Positions 31,774 to 41,894 of a stretch of 64,000 nt of DNA are shown here, piece after piece. The notes beneath the pieces were generated by a model, which made no database searches, was not told where the DNA came from, and saw nothing but the letters and a program-made list of their open reading frames with translations. Made by a program: the position numbers and the translations under genes. Positions within the stretch are counted from its first letter, which is position 1; every line of letters begins with the position of its first letter. The stretch covers positions 1-64,000 of the forward strand of contig AJFK01000129.1 in NCBI GenBank assembly GCA_000467715.1. The letters run 5' to 3'. This stretch comes from Hysterium pulicare CBS 123377 (taxonomy: Eukaryota > Ascomycota > Dothideomycetes > Hysteriales > Hysteriaceae).

Positions 31774-32682
31774 ATGTACTTCACGACTTCAATTGCGGCC
31801 TCACTTAGCCTTTTGGCTGGCCTGACCTCTGCACAAGTTAGCGATTGGGGGCAATGTACGCCCAATCATGATTGCCGATACAGATTAAGGCTGACAAAAC
31901 AGGTGGCGGGTCAAGCTGGACCGGGAGCAGCGACTGTGGTTCAGGATCCGGTTGTGTAGCCGTCAAGTTTGTACCCTCTCTTCCCAGGAGCAAGAAAGCT
32001 CTCTGACAGCATCCAGTCAATACTACTCTCAATGCCAACCCGGCGCCGCCAACGCAGGTGCCGCGGCCGCGGCCTCTACCCTCCAAACTTCCGCCCGCGC
32101 GACTTTAACTGGTGGCTCACCGACAACGACGGGAGGCGCATCCGGCACCGGCCCCGGTAAGACTCTTCAAAGTGGCTACTACTGGATTCGGGCTGTCGAA
32201 GCACCGAATTTTCACAAATACCTCCAATCGAAACCCGTGTATTCGACCAGTGTTGCCGTGCTGGGTGATTACACTACAGCAGGACAGTTCCAGGTTGTAG
32301 ATGGACAGCTGGTGCAGCTTGTCAGTGCGCCGGGAGCTACGGCCTCGTTCTTGTATGGAGTTGTCAATGAGGAGAGGGTCGTTAACAATCGTAAGCCCGT
32401 GCCCGTTACCCCATTCATTTTATTAGAATTGACTAATCGGTGCCGACAGAATCTCTTGCATTTTCATGGTCAACTTCCAAGAATACGTACGGTACCTTCG
32501 GCTGGCAAGGCGACGGCCTTACATGGCAGGTCTCTGGCGTCAAGCGTCCGAACTCCATCGCTTGGTACGTGTGCGCTGGATCCCAAATCTACATCAATCT
32601 TGGAAATTACATGTATCAGACTCCGTCGGGCTGCGCTGATGAAACGATTCATTATTACAATGATGCGCACGCGGTCAGTTAA
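31774..32682 (+). CDS. Secreted CBM1 (fungal cellulose-binding) protein with uncharacterised C-terminal domain
   Basis: Four exons: 31774-31855, 31903-31966, 32017-32390, 32450-32682, giving 250 aa. Signal peptide FTTSIAASLSLLAGLTSAQ. Splicing rebuilds a canonical CBM1: WGQCGGSSWTGSSDCGSGSG, then CVAVNQYYSQCQPG, with four Cys and the aromatic cellulose-binding face. An Ala/Thr/Gly linker follows, then a domain of about 150 residues. That domain has GYYWIRAVEAPNFHKYLQSK, LAFSWSTSKNTYGTFGWQGD and WYVCAGSQIYINLGNY. I do not recognise a catalytic family in it. Probable role: a cell-wall-polysaccharide-binding secreted protein, perhaps acting on or tethering to plant cell walls. The second acceptor was chosen because only it restores the CBM1 end and the phase. 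Confidence 0.85.
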
Positions 32683-33102
32683 ATTTCCCAGAAGAGAGGT
32701 TGATTGGAGGATGGTTGGGAGAGATAGGCTTTGAGATCGTATATGTACATATTTGAAATGAATATTCTCCCTGCTGTCCTCGTCAAAATTGATATTCTGC
32801 TTGTGTGGACATGAGATAGAATTGTGATTATGAGTTCGGGAAGTGTAAGCAACGCCTCGAAATCTAAGTTGCAAAGATGTTGAAATGAAAGCCGTCTACG
32901 GCCGCTATCTGCATGTCTGCTTCCCACCCGGGTGAATAAATGTAAAAAGGCTTTTCCCAGACTCCGACTCACCAGGAAATCTATAACTTCAGCGGATCGA
33001 TGCCGTGAAAAACAAGGTTCGAGTCCTTGGCCATGATACCCGGCTTATCCAATACCATTCATGACCGGAACGATATCAGGTTCCCCGTTGTCAGCGTATT
33101 GT
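32683..33102. other. Intergenic between convergent CBM1 and BTB 2
   Basis: About 420 bp. Near 33012-33030 a perfect 5-bp stem with the loop ttcgagt resembles a tRNA T-arm, but no cloverleaf surrounds it. Nothing else. Confidence 0.45.
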
Positions 33103-34100
33103 CTATTTGCTGGTGCCCCCTTTGTCGCTCTTCTTTTCCTTCCGTTCTTCCTCGTCGCTCCCTTCTTTCTTCCGGTTTTCGTCACTCCCCTCTTTCTTCC
33201 GTTCTTCCTCACACTCCTTTCGCTCCTCTTCATCTGCGTGCTCATGGAACAAACACCAGTTGTCAAGAGGTAGAACTTCTTCCGTTTCCTCAAGCTTCCT
33301 CAACCTTCGCACCATCTTGAACAATACCTCATCAACAAATTCTTTTGGCCAAGCCCGGTCGCGTATCTCTTCGATGTCCACTGGCTCCCAGCCTTCCACG
33401 AAGTTTGAGATAAGGAACTGACAGAGAGGGCTAGTCGCCGAAAGTTGATCCCAAGCCTTCTTCACGAAGTCACTGCGACACAACGTGTAATGACGATCAC
33501 CCAGTTTCTGTATGCAATCCTGTATGGCTTTCATGACAATCAATTTAAAACCCGGGATTTTATATCTGTTGGCGAAAATGTAAACATCAAGGGCAGCCTC
33601 CATCCAGTCTAACATCTCATGTTCGTTTTGCGCCTCGGAGTCGTTGCCTGAGTCATCAGCCTCATTAGAAGTTGTTGCAGACCCATCTCCTAGTGTCGCT
33701 TTCTTCGACAAGGGACCATCACTGGCTTCTACATTCGGCTCGGCCACTCGATCAAAGGTGCCCCAGTACAACCACTTCATCACAAGCTCGAACGTTTCAG
33801 GCTCCGTGTCGGCAAGGGAGATTTCACGGCTTGCTCGATTCCTGAGCTTATTCTTGAACCATTCCGAATGATGGGAAAGGACGGCACGGTGAACGTTGAA
33901 CATTTTCGGTTTAGCGCCGACGCGGAGGGCAATGATAGTCTGGTCTGAGAGATCACTGGCAGGTGTCAGTAGGCCGTCTAGTGTGAGGTTGAGAAGGAGA
34001 GTGTGAGGTTGAGAAGGAGAGTGTGAGGTTGAGAAGGAGAGTGTTTTATGACTCACAAGAAATGCGAGGCTTTGCGCTTCAGCGCGGATGAGCTCGCCAT
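33103..34100 (-). CDS. BTB/POZ domain protein, paralog 2
   Basis: Two exons: 34057-34100 and 33103-33955, giving 298 aa. Exon 1 encodes MASSSALKRKASHF and ends in phase 2 within the same Phe codon as in paralog 1. Exon 2 opens DLSDQTIIALRVG, then MFNVHRAVLSHHSEWFKNKL and AETEPETFELVMKWLYW-like BTB sequence. The helical part LDVYIFANRYKIPGFKLIVM follows, and the family end NWCLFHEHADEEERKECEEE runs into a Lys/Glu/Ser-rich tail with an EGSDE-type repeat. The 101-bp intron holds a minisatellite (33981-34044). Function unknown; a likely BTB adaptor by family. Confidence 0.86.
33981..34044. repeat. 20-bp minisatellite in BTB 2 intron
   Basis: The unit gtgtgaggttgagaaggaga is repeated three times without change plus four further bases. 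It fills most of the intron between exon 1 and the BTB exon. Confidence 0.95.
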
Positions 34101-34522
34101 GTTGGAAGTGAGATTTTGTTGTCCACGTCGTCCAGGTGACGTAGAAGAAGGAAGGCCACGCTGTAGGTGAGGAAGAAGTGAATCCAGGCGATCAGATAGT
34201 TGACGAAATAACGGTGATTAGGTGAAGCCGACTTTCTCGTGATGTAGTGGAGGATCAAGCCGGTATTCAATGTGAAGCTTGGATTAGGTCTAAGAAGAAC
34301 GACGTGATTAAGAAATAAGGACGTAAACATCGTATCGTACAAACTGGCTGACCAGAAGGGCATTAGTATATTGACAGTTGCCAGTTGCCAGTGTTGGTCC
34401 AACGCCGGTCCAACTTCGAAATACACAGTAGGATACATCGTCACCACCCGGCCCTTTTCAAACTTAAGAGCGTAATATCTCGTCCCAGAGAGATTGCATG
34501 GATCTCGATCCTAACTGGCCTT
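34101..34522. other. Gap between BTB 2 and the BTB pseudogene
   Basis: About 420 bp. A minus-strand frame at 34079-34447 reads hydrophobic residues but overlaps BTB 2 exon 1 and matches nothing known to me; not called as a gene. Confidence 0.4.
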
Positions 34523-35156
34523 TCAACTCGCCATATCTTCTCTCTGCTGCATCATAAGCTCCTGCTCACACTCTCTTTCTTCCGCTTGATCTACATGCTT
34601 ATGATAATTGCACCAACTTTGCGGCGAGCTCAATTTGTTACTTCCATGGCTGCTGAGCTTATCCTGCGTATTCAGTGCTTTGACTATAGCTACTATCAAG
34701 AAATCGTTGGTAAGTTCCTATTCGTGATTTCTCCGTTGTGTTTGGGAAACCAATGAAGCGCAAAATATGATATTAACCACTGACAAAGAAAGCCAAACGG
34801 TGGAAGACGCTCCAATGCTCATCTAACCACATCCCAACATACTAGATATTCATCTCATAACAAGTTCGAAAGTGGTAGGGGCTGTAGTTGGCAGCGTGAT
34901 GGTGCGCTTTTTGGTATCGGTGAGCTCATCATCAAAGAAGCTAGATTGCTTGCAAATTACGTCCTTGTGGATGTTGAAAGTCTTGTGTTCGGGTCTAACT
35001 TTCACTGCAATGATCGTTTGATCTGTGAGGTCGCTGGTGCGTGTCAGTGATACGCTACTTGCGTATAATATCACGAGGGATATCATGAGGGATATCATGA
35101 GGGATATCATGAGGGACTCACAAGAAACCCGGGCATTTCCTTTTCTGCGCTGCCAT
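34523..35156 (-). pseudogene. BTB/POZ paralog 3, decayed
   Basis: Exon 1 (35122-35156, MAAQKRKCPGF) and the BTB start (34850-35033) match the paralogs, with the same phase-2 intron. DLTDQTIIAVKV is followed by FNIHKDVICKQSSFFDDEL and APTTFELVMR. The frame then meets TGA where the paralogs have Trp (FELVMKW). The central helical part is missing. Further down, on the same strand, the family C-terminus is still readable: NDFLIVAIVKALNTQDKL, then SWCNYHKHVDQAEERECEQE and a stop at 34523. The two ends are thus kept and roughly 130 codons between them lost. If expressed it would give a 72-residue BTB fragment. Confidence 0.8.
35069..35116. repeat. 12-bp minisatellite in BTB 3 intron
   Basis: Four head-to-tail copies of tatcatgaggga, the first with one change. 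It lies in the intron at the same position as the minisatellite-bearing intron of BTB 2, but the unit is unrelated. Confidence 0.93.
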
Positions 35157-35563
35157 TGAGATTGTTTACACATGAAGTTGGAGGCGTGGAATGCTGATGG
35201 GGAGAGAGTTCGCAGGAGAGGAAGAACTTGGGAGAGGTTGTCGATTTTAGCCCAAGTCTAGACAGGAGTCGGAGTCGCGCTATCACGTGAAAGTATAAAT
35301 TAAAGTAACAATACCTAGGTAGGTAAGGCAGGAAAGAGATACCATCAATACTAAACACACAAGGAGTCTGCTATCCAAGAAAACTTGGAAGCAAGTGATG
35401 ATTACCTAGGCTTAGACTCTCCCAAAGATCCCAACGACGCTGGCACTGAGTCGTTCAACACCCCCGCGCCGCGTAGCCAACGCGTCATACACTTGACGGC
35501 CTTTTCCTACAATTGCCAGGGCAGTTCGGCAGAAAGAGCTCGTGGATGCAGCCATACTCAAGA
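35157..35563. other. Gap between BTB pseudogene and BTB 4
   Basis: About 400 bp of flanking sequence; no additional element recognised. Confidence 0.45.
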
Positions 35564-36586
35564 TCACGGCAACCTAGAATCCTTTATCCTTCCCTCCCTC
35601 GCATCCCCAATCGTCCTCTCCCTAAGCCTCCTGATTTGGCACTCTACCTTTTCGTCCTGACTCGCATGCTCATGAAATGTACACCAACTCTCATGCGGCT
35701 TCGCCTCCAATTGCTCGCTATGCCCATACCTTCTTGCCAACTCAGATAGAGCATTGAACGCAATACCGGCCAAGAACTCCGTCGGCAAGTCCTCCACAAC
35801 TTCCAGGCTCAACGGCCACCAATCGAATCCGAATCTAGAAATCAAGTATCGACAGAGCGGCGAGGAAGCAGGGAGGTTATCGAAGGCCTTGTGGACGATA
35901 TGGAGGTCGATGATTCGGCCGTAAGTGTCGCGGAGGCGGTCATAGGATTGCAGTTGGATCAGAACCGCGGTACGGAGGGCGGGGATGTCGTAGGTATCGG
36001 CGAAGATATAGACGTTTAGGGCGTGGGAGAGCCAGGTTTGGAGTTGAGAAGAGGGCCAATCAATTTTGACTCTCTCCCTCTCTTTCTCTAGCTCAGCAGA
36101 GCAAGCGTTAACCGACACTTTGCAAGCGTTATAGTCGAGGGGAGAGGGACCAAGCCATTCACTCGTATTGCCGTGTTCCGAACCCGAATCTGTGCTTGGA
36201 ACTTCATCCTGACGCTCGCAAGGTATAATGACCAACGGCGCACTCGAAAACCTCTCCGTTAGCAACCATTCCATAACACCCTCGACCGTCACGGGCGTGG
36301 TATCAGGTAACGTCATGACTCCTTCGACCGCCTCTCTGAACTGCCCGTTTATAGCGGCGCGGAAATACGGTGAATGTTTACAAAGAATCTCACGCGGAGC
36401 ATGGAATTCCTGTTCCTCCGGGCCAACTTTGAGCAGGATGGTTGCATAGTCGGAGAGATCGCTTGGTGGATGATTCAACTTCGGAAAATTGACCAGAGAT
36501 AGGGAAGAAAGCGGTCGGACTTACAGCGAAGTAGGCTGTTCGCCGTGGACGAAGAGATTGTACACGCGGGAATGCTTTTGAGGCAT
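35564..36586 (-). CDS. BTB/POZ domain protein, paralog 4
   Basis: Two exons: 36525-36586 and 35564-36461, giving 319 aa. Exon 1 (MPQKHSRVYNLFVHGEQPTS) is longer and unlike the KRK-type exon 1 of the others, yet the intron is again phase 2 just before DLSDYATILLKVG. BTB core: FHAPREILCKHSPYFRAAIN, then VMTLPDTTPVTVEGVMEWLL. The helical region LNVYIFADTYDIPALRTAVL and the family end SWCTFHEHASQDEKVECQIR follow. The linker between them is less acidic than in paralog 1. The sequence HxPYFRxAxxGQFREA is shared with paralog 1, so 1 and 4 appear closer to each other than to 2. Function unknown. Confidence 0.87.
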
Positions 36587-37121
36587 TCTGGGCAGGAGGT
36601 GGTAGACAGTGAAGGGCCTTGTGTTGTGGGTGTGAATATTTGAGGAGACTGTTTACTCCGACACAACGTCACGTGTAGTAGAGGACACAGACGTATGGAG
36701 ACTCCAGGCTTGCTCATGCGATGCGGTCGCAATCGGAGGGAATCTACTTCTCAGTCTGCTACGTGCGGCTTGCAGTGAAAGACGAGCGACGAACTGGCCT
36801 TTTTGAGACGTACGAAGTGGTGAATAGACAGGAATTGATTGTCTCGTATCAGGGTTTGAGTACATCCAATGATATAGCCACTGATTAATTGGTCCGAAGA
36901 TGCTGTGAACGCTCCCTCAAAAGACCAAGATACGGAGGCTAGGTTACGGTATGCGCGCAAAATTGTCGTGACTTCAGATGGGATGACGTACTTGGCAAAT
37001 TGCAAGGCTTCATTTTTGTCTATCGGTGATGGAAACAACTGCACTCCAGATCCCATGTCATAACACCCATCTTTGTGGCCGTCGTTCCCAAACTCCAACC
37101 TCTTACTCAAACACCACACGC
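36587..37121. other. Intergenic, BTB 4 to alcohol dehydrogenase
   Basis: About 535 bp. A 124-codon minus-strand frame (36751-37125) overlaps the dehydrogenase stop and resembles nothing I know. It is not called. Confidence 0.4.
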
Positions 37122-38326
37122 TCAAGCCCTCTTGCCGAATGCCTTATCGAATCCAATAAGTGTGAATCTATACCTCACGTTGTCGCCATTGTACACCCTC
37201 TCCACGGCCTCCTTGCATCCCTTCTCGCTAATATCTATCGTTTCAACCCAACTCTTGATGTCCTGCTTGGCCGCTAGCTCCAGCATTGCCTCCATCTCGG
37301 GGCGGTTCCCAATATGACTAGCACCGATGGAACATCCGTTTGGAGCGAAGTCTTGGGCCATCAAGGTTGGTAGCGGCTTGTCCGGGAAACCGACCATGTG
37401 GAAGGTACCATTGACCTTTAGTGTTGAAAAGTAGTCTGGAAGGTTGAACTTGTCGGTTGCATCCGCACAGTTAATGATGAAATCAAATGTAAACTTCCAC
37501 GGTTCTGCCCAGTTCTTTTCCTTCGTAACGATGAATTCTTTGGCGCCCATTTTCAGCGCATCTTCCTTCTTGCCGGGAGAGTGTGAGAGCACATAGACTT
37601 CGGCACCCAGAGCTTTAGCCCAGAGCACGCCAAAATGGCCGAGACCGCCCCTGTGCACGTCTGTCAGTATTGCTAGGCAAAAGTCGTAGTTTAGGATGGA
37701 GGAACTCACATCCCCACTATGGCAGCCTTCTTCCCTGGCCCGCACCCTAATCTCACCAAAGGACTGTATGTGGTCAACCCTGCACATAACATTGGCGCTG
37801 CCAATGAGGTCTCGAGTTTGTCTGGGATCTTGAATGTGAAATACTCATGCGCCCTGACATGACTGGAATAGCCTCCTTGTGCGATGGTTCCATCTGGGTA
37901 CGGTGCTCCATAGGTGTCAATGCTGTTTGGGCAGTAGTTTTCCTGGTCCGCTTTGCAGTTTGCACAGGTCAAATCCGCACCGATTTGAGCGCCTACGCCG
38001 ACGCGGTCGCCCACTTTAATGGTTTTGACTTTGTCTCCGACCTTGATGGCTCGGCCAATAATCTCATGGCCAACGCAAAGAGGAAGCGGGATTTCCTCGC
38101 CCCAACCGCCGGTGATGGTGTGCACGTCGGAAGCGCAGACACCGCAGGCATCGACTGCGATGTCAATGTCTCGATCCTCGAAAGGCTTAAGCTTGATCTA
38201 GAAAAAATGGAGTAAGCAGTTGAATGTTGCTGTTGCGCGAAAGTAACGTACTTCTTGCTTCTTGAAATCACTCCATTTCTTGATGTCAGAGACGACGAAA
38301 CCCTCAGCAGTCTCGGGATAAGGCAT
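37122..38326 (-). CDS. NADP-dependent zinc alcohol dehydrogenase (ADH6/cinnamyl-alcohol type)
   Basis: Three exons: 38252-38326, 37710-38197, 37122-37650, giving 363 aa. The start MPYPETAEGF fits the family; an in-frame extension to 38470 is probably leader. Catalytic zinc ligands lie in CGVCASDVHTITGGWG and GHEI. The structural zinc loop CANCKADQENYCPN and the Rossmann motif GMGGLGHFGVLWAKALGAEV are present. The segment after the Rossmann strand (SHSPGKKEDALKMGAKEFIV) carries Ser and Lys, typical of NADP-preferring ADH6/CAD enzymes. These reduce aldehydes such as cinnamaldehydes and fusel aldehydes in the cytosol. It is divergent from a second zinc dehydrogenase over 1.47 kb. Confidence 0.9.
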
Positions 38327-39797
38327 GATGGGCCAGTGGTTCTGAATCTGGCTCAATTGACGTGTAGGAAGGCTTGGAACGAGACGCGACAGGGCTGTAT
38401 CGCGAGAAGTAGATCCGAATGAGGGGCAGACAGGTGTTGAGGGGCAAGCTTTGTATTTCAATGCCTTCAATTTATTTCACTCGTCACTCAACCAACCACC
38501 GGGCCATGTAATTCCCGCCAGTGAGGTCATGGCTCCGATAAAGGATTGTGGAGCGACGCGGTTGCATGGCGTCTCCACAGTCTCCCTTTATTCTGCCTGA
38601 TTGGGCGCATACAGACCTGCTGCGTTGTTTGACGGCAGCGATCCAGTCATGACGTTCAGATTAAAATCCAAAGGAGCCGCGGATACACACAGGGCTTGAC
38701 GCACACAGGGACTGACGCACTGCACGTGAGTTTAAGCTTGAAGTTCTCGAATGAACGTATCGAATTTATCTTTCCGTGACAAACGGCGATCAAATCTGCG
38801 AGAAATTCTAGAATTTTAGAGAGAAGCCAAGTAAAATAGGCTGTGAGGTCTCAGGGAGGTTGTTCCACCAATCACAGAAAGTCAGATATAAAGTCCGGCA
38901 ATACCCGCCGCATATTCAGCGCCGTTGAAGACGAAAACATCTTCTATGCAGTGGAGTAAGTGTGTGTTAGGAAAAGACGATGTGATAATAGAAGACGAAG
39001 GCAGCTTTTACTAAGCCGTACATGCTTTCGGTGCGCTCCAAGTCTTGCTCCAAGACTGTTAATAATCATGCAGAATGGCTCGACGGCAGATCGACGCATT
39101 CATCAAACTTTCTAATGACTTCCCTCGAGCCATACGTATCGCACATCTTTCAAAGGACATGCTTCCACGGTTCCGACGCACCTATTAGCTTCCGCGGGCG
39201 TAACAGGAATTTGACAGAAGCGTGTCTTCCGAAGAGTTGCCACCCGAGATGTGCATGGCGCCGGATTGGGACAACTGATAGAGATGCAAAACATATCAGC
39301 AGCGTATCAGCCTACACACACAAACCGGCGAGAACCCAATGACCATGAGATTCTTCTGGGACTAAAACCATAGCGAGCAGTGGACTCTCCAGGGCTTCAA
39401 GGGCATTTGCCAGTCAGGTGATATTACCCCGCCATTCCCAAAACTGTTATTTGCGGGGAGGATCGACGCACGGATGTTCCTAATCGGGCATCCCGTCGAG
39501 GCCTGGGGCTGGCTCGTTTCTTGCGCAAACGGCTCCGGCACGCTCTCGACCACGTACGTTTGCTTCTCCAAGAGCCGAATGTTATCGCAGGCGCGGAGAA
39601 GGACTGGAAGACCAATGCCGCCATGGCGATTTGGCCGTCGAGATGGCGTGGCCGAAACATTTAAAAAACACGGAGCCCCTCTTCTCTGTGTTGGAAGCCG
39701 ATGTTGCTTGCATACTGCTTTTTGTTGTTCTGTATCTTTAATCTGTAGATTGAAGGCTTCGAATTGATACCCTGTTCACTTACTCTCTGCAATTGGC
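38327..39797. promoter_or_regulatory. 1.47-kb divergent region between two dehydrogenases
   Basis: Upstream of both dehydrogenases. A short direct repeat (acacagggNctgacgcac-like) lies near 38686-38720. Between 39362 and 39660 short minus-strand frames read rather protein-like, but no known domain is seen and no start/splice model closes. No gene called. Confidence 0.4.
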
Positions 39798-41069
39798 ATG
39801 ATGGCGCCTCAAGAGCAATACAAGCCTCCGCCTACCACTGCTGACACTATGAAAGCCGTGCGATTCCATGGGAAACGGGATTTAAGATTCGAAGACATAG
39901 CGGTCCCGAAGCCAGGAAAGGGTCAAGTTAAGCTAAAGCCGTCGTGGGTTGGAATTTGTGGCAGCGGTACGTTGACTGAGCACCGTAGTGCGCCAAAATG
40001 ACTGATCGAATTCGAAGATCTTCACGAATATCTAGGCGGACCAAATCTATGTCCTACGACGCCGCATCCAATCACCGGCGAACAGGTCCCTTTGACTTTT
40101 GGCCACGAGTTCAGTGGTGTGATAGAAGAAGTCGGGGAGGGAGTCGACGATTATAAGCCTGGTGACAGAGTAGTCGTCCAGCCAATTATATACGACGGTA
40201 CCTGCGGAGCTTGTCAAGAAGGTCTTATCAACTGCTGCTACAGTAATGGCTTTGTTGGGTTGAGTGGTTCGTACTTTGCCACCAGCGGAGAGAATTTTCC
40301 AAAGCTAACGCGTTCCAGGTTGGGGTGGTGGTCTATCTGAGCATGTTGTAGTCCCTATCACCACCCTATATCACTTACCGGACAACGTTCCTCTCGAAGT
40401 CGGGGGTAAGGCACTCTTTTTTGCACTTGACTCTTCGGCCGCTGACAGATACAAGCACTTGTCGAGCCCCTTTCAGTAGGATGGCATGCTGTCAAAATAA
40501 GCCCTTTCAAAGAGGGCGATGCAGCTCTTGTTCTAGGCGGTGGTCCGATAGGCATCTCCGTAATCATGGCTCTGAAAGCCAAGGGCGCAAAGAAGATCAT
40601 CGTTTCTGAAGTTTCCAAGAGACGACAAGAATACGCCAAAAAGTTCGGAGCGCATTACGTCCTCGATCCCACCAAAGAGGACATCCCAAAACGGTGCCGT
40701 GAGCTTTGCGAGAAGCAAGGTGTACATGTCGCATATGACTGCGCTGGTGTTCAGGCAGGCCTCGATGCGGCCGTTCATTCCGTGCGAGCACGAGGAACGA
40801 TTGTGAATATCGCCATATGGGAAAAGGCATGCACAATCGTGCCCAATGATCTAGTCTTCAAAGAGAGGAAGCTGATGGGTGTTGCAACGTACGTGAAAGG
40901 AGATTTTCAAGAGGTTATCAACGCCATTTCTTCCGGTGACATGAAACCGCATGACATGATCACCAAGAGAATACAATTGAACGAGGTGGAGGAGGGTGGA
41001 TTTAAAACACTGATCAACGACAAAGACAATCAAGTGAAGGTACTGGTAGAAGTAGGTGGTGGGGCGTGA
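39798..41069 (+). CDS. Zinc dehydrogenase, (R,R)-butanediol/sorbitol dehydrogenase type
   Basis: Four exons: 39798-39966, 40018-40266, 40319-40405, 40456-41069, giving 372 aa with agreeing phases. Two adjacent ATGs open the gene. Catalytic zinc ligands: [13 protein letters not shown] and TFGHEFSG. Structural zinc lobe: [25 protein letters not shown] precedes the Rossmann motif [20 protein letters not shown], followed by an acidic Glu (SEVSKRR) that suggests NAD preference. This architecture matches fungal 2,3-butanediol dehydrogenases that interconvert acetoin and butanediol. The exact substrate is inferred from family only. It is the divergent neighbour of the ADH6-type gene, but the two are different MDR subfamilies, not a tandem duplicate. 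Confidence 0.9.
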
Positions 41070-41894
41070 GAGCAACTGATGCCTTGCTAGGTGGCCATTT
41101 CCTGGCGTATCAAATTGTAGGATATTCAACATGTTTTTCGTAGCCTTTGTAGTGGTGTTTTAGTAGCCTAGCGTAGGAGCGTCGTGCGCCTTCCAGCTCA
41201 TAATAAATACGGAAATGAGCCACAAGGATAATATTCGCTTACAGTGCGGCTGTGTAGATACGTGGTATGATGAAGACGGGAGGTCAGGACGGCTGGTTGA
41301 GGCTCTCCCGCGCTTCGGGTGCAGCGTACGTTGCTAGAGATAACCACACACTAGAGTGCCAGATTACAGGTCTCACGATGAGTTGTTGAAGGCTACATGC
41401 CGAGGAACTCCGCTAAGTGATGTGAAGAGATTTTCAACTCACGCTGCGCAAAAATTCTCGGTAGGAGTCCAACGCCACACCACCGGTTCTGTACCTTGGA
41501 GGGTGTGGCTGTGATACGACGATCGAATTCTAGAGGGTCTGTGGTCCAATAATCTCTTCCTCCGTCATCATGACCTCGATCTTGGCCGGGTCTAGATTAG
41601 ATTGTCTGAGCGTTCCTTGGACGTTGAGTGAGGTCCCCAGGCCCCGTTGCGGCATGACGTCTAGCCCAGCCACAAGCGAGGTTAATTTATTCCTTCCCTG
41701 TTCGCTCTTTGCACTTGCAAGGCTGTCGTCATAGCTTGGCCACAACATAAATCCTCCCTTCTTTCTTTCTTCCAACCAGCAACCTGGCATCATCGTGAGT
41801 CTCCCCTCTTCGCATCCATCAACCCAGTCTCTTTGAAACAGCCTCTCTACTTTCTCTCCTACGATTCGTCCTCGAGTACGGCAACCTTACCACA
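41070..41894. other. Intergenic
   Basis: About 825 bp. An 87-codon minus-strand frame at 41530-41793 has no recognised similarity and is left uncalled. The last ~100 bp are pyrimidine-rich leader of the MARVEL gene. Confidence 0.45.

Noticed and set aside
32985-33040. tRNA-like segment: B-box-like ggttcgagtcc in a perfect 5-bp stem
   Set aside because: No matching acceptor stem, and too little room for an anticodon arm between it and the D-arm-like upstream sequence. Probably chance.
34079-34447. 122-codon minus-strand frame with hydrophobic segments
   Set aside because: Overlaps BTB 2 exon 1, has no recognised domain, and sits in the intergenic gap of the paralog array.
36751-37125. 124-codon minus-strand frame after the ADH6-type gene
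   Set aside because: Overlaps the dehydrogenase stop, has no recognisable family and no clear promoter or splice context.
39362-39660. Protein-like minus-strand frames between the two dehydrogenases
   Set aside because: No start, splice model or domain closes into a gene; left as unassigned.
41530-41793. 87-codon minus-strand frame upstream of the MARVEL gene
   Set aside because: No recognisable similarity or supporting context.
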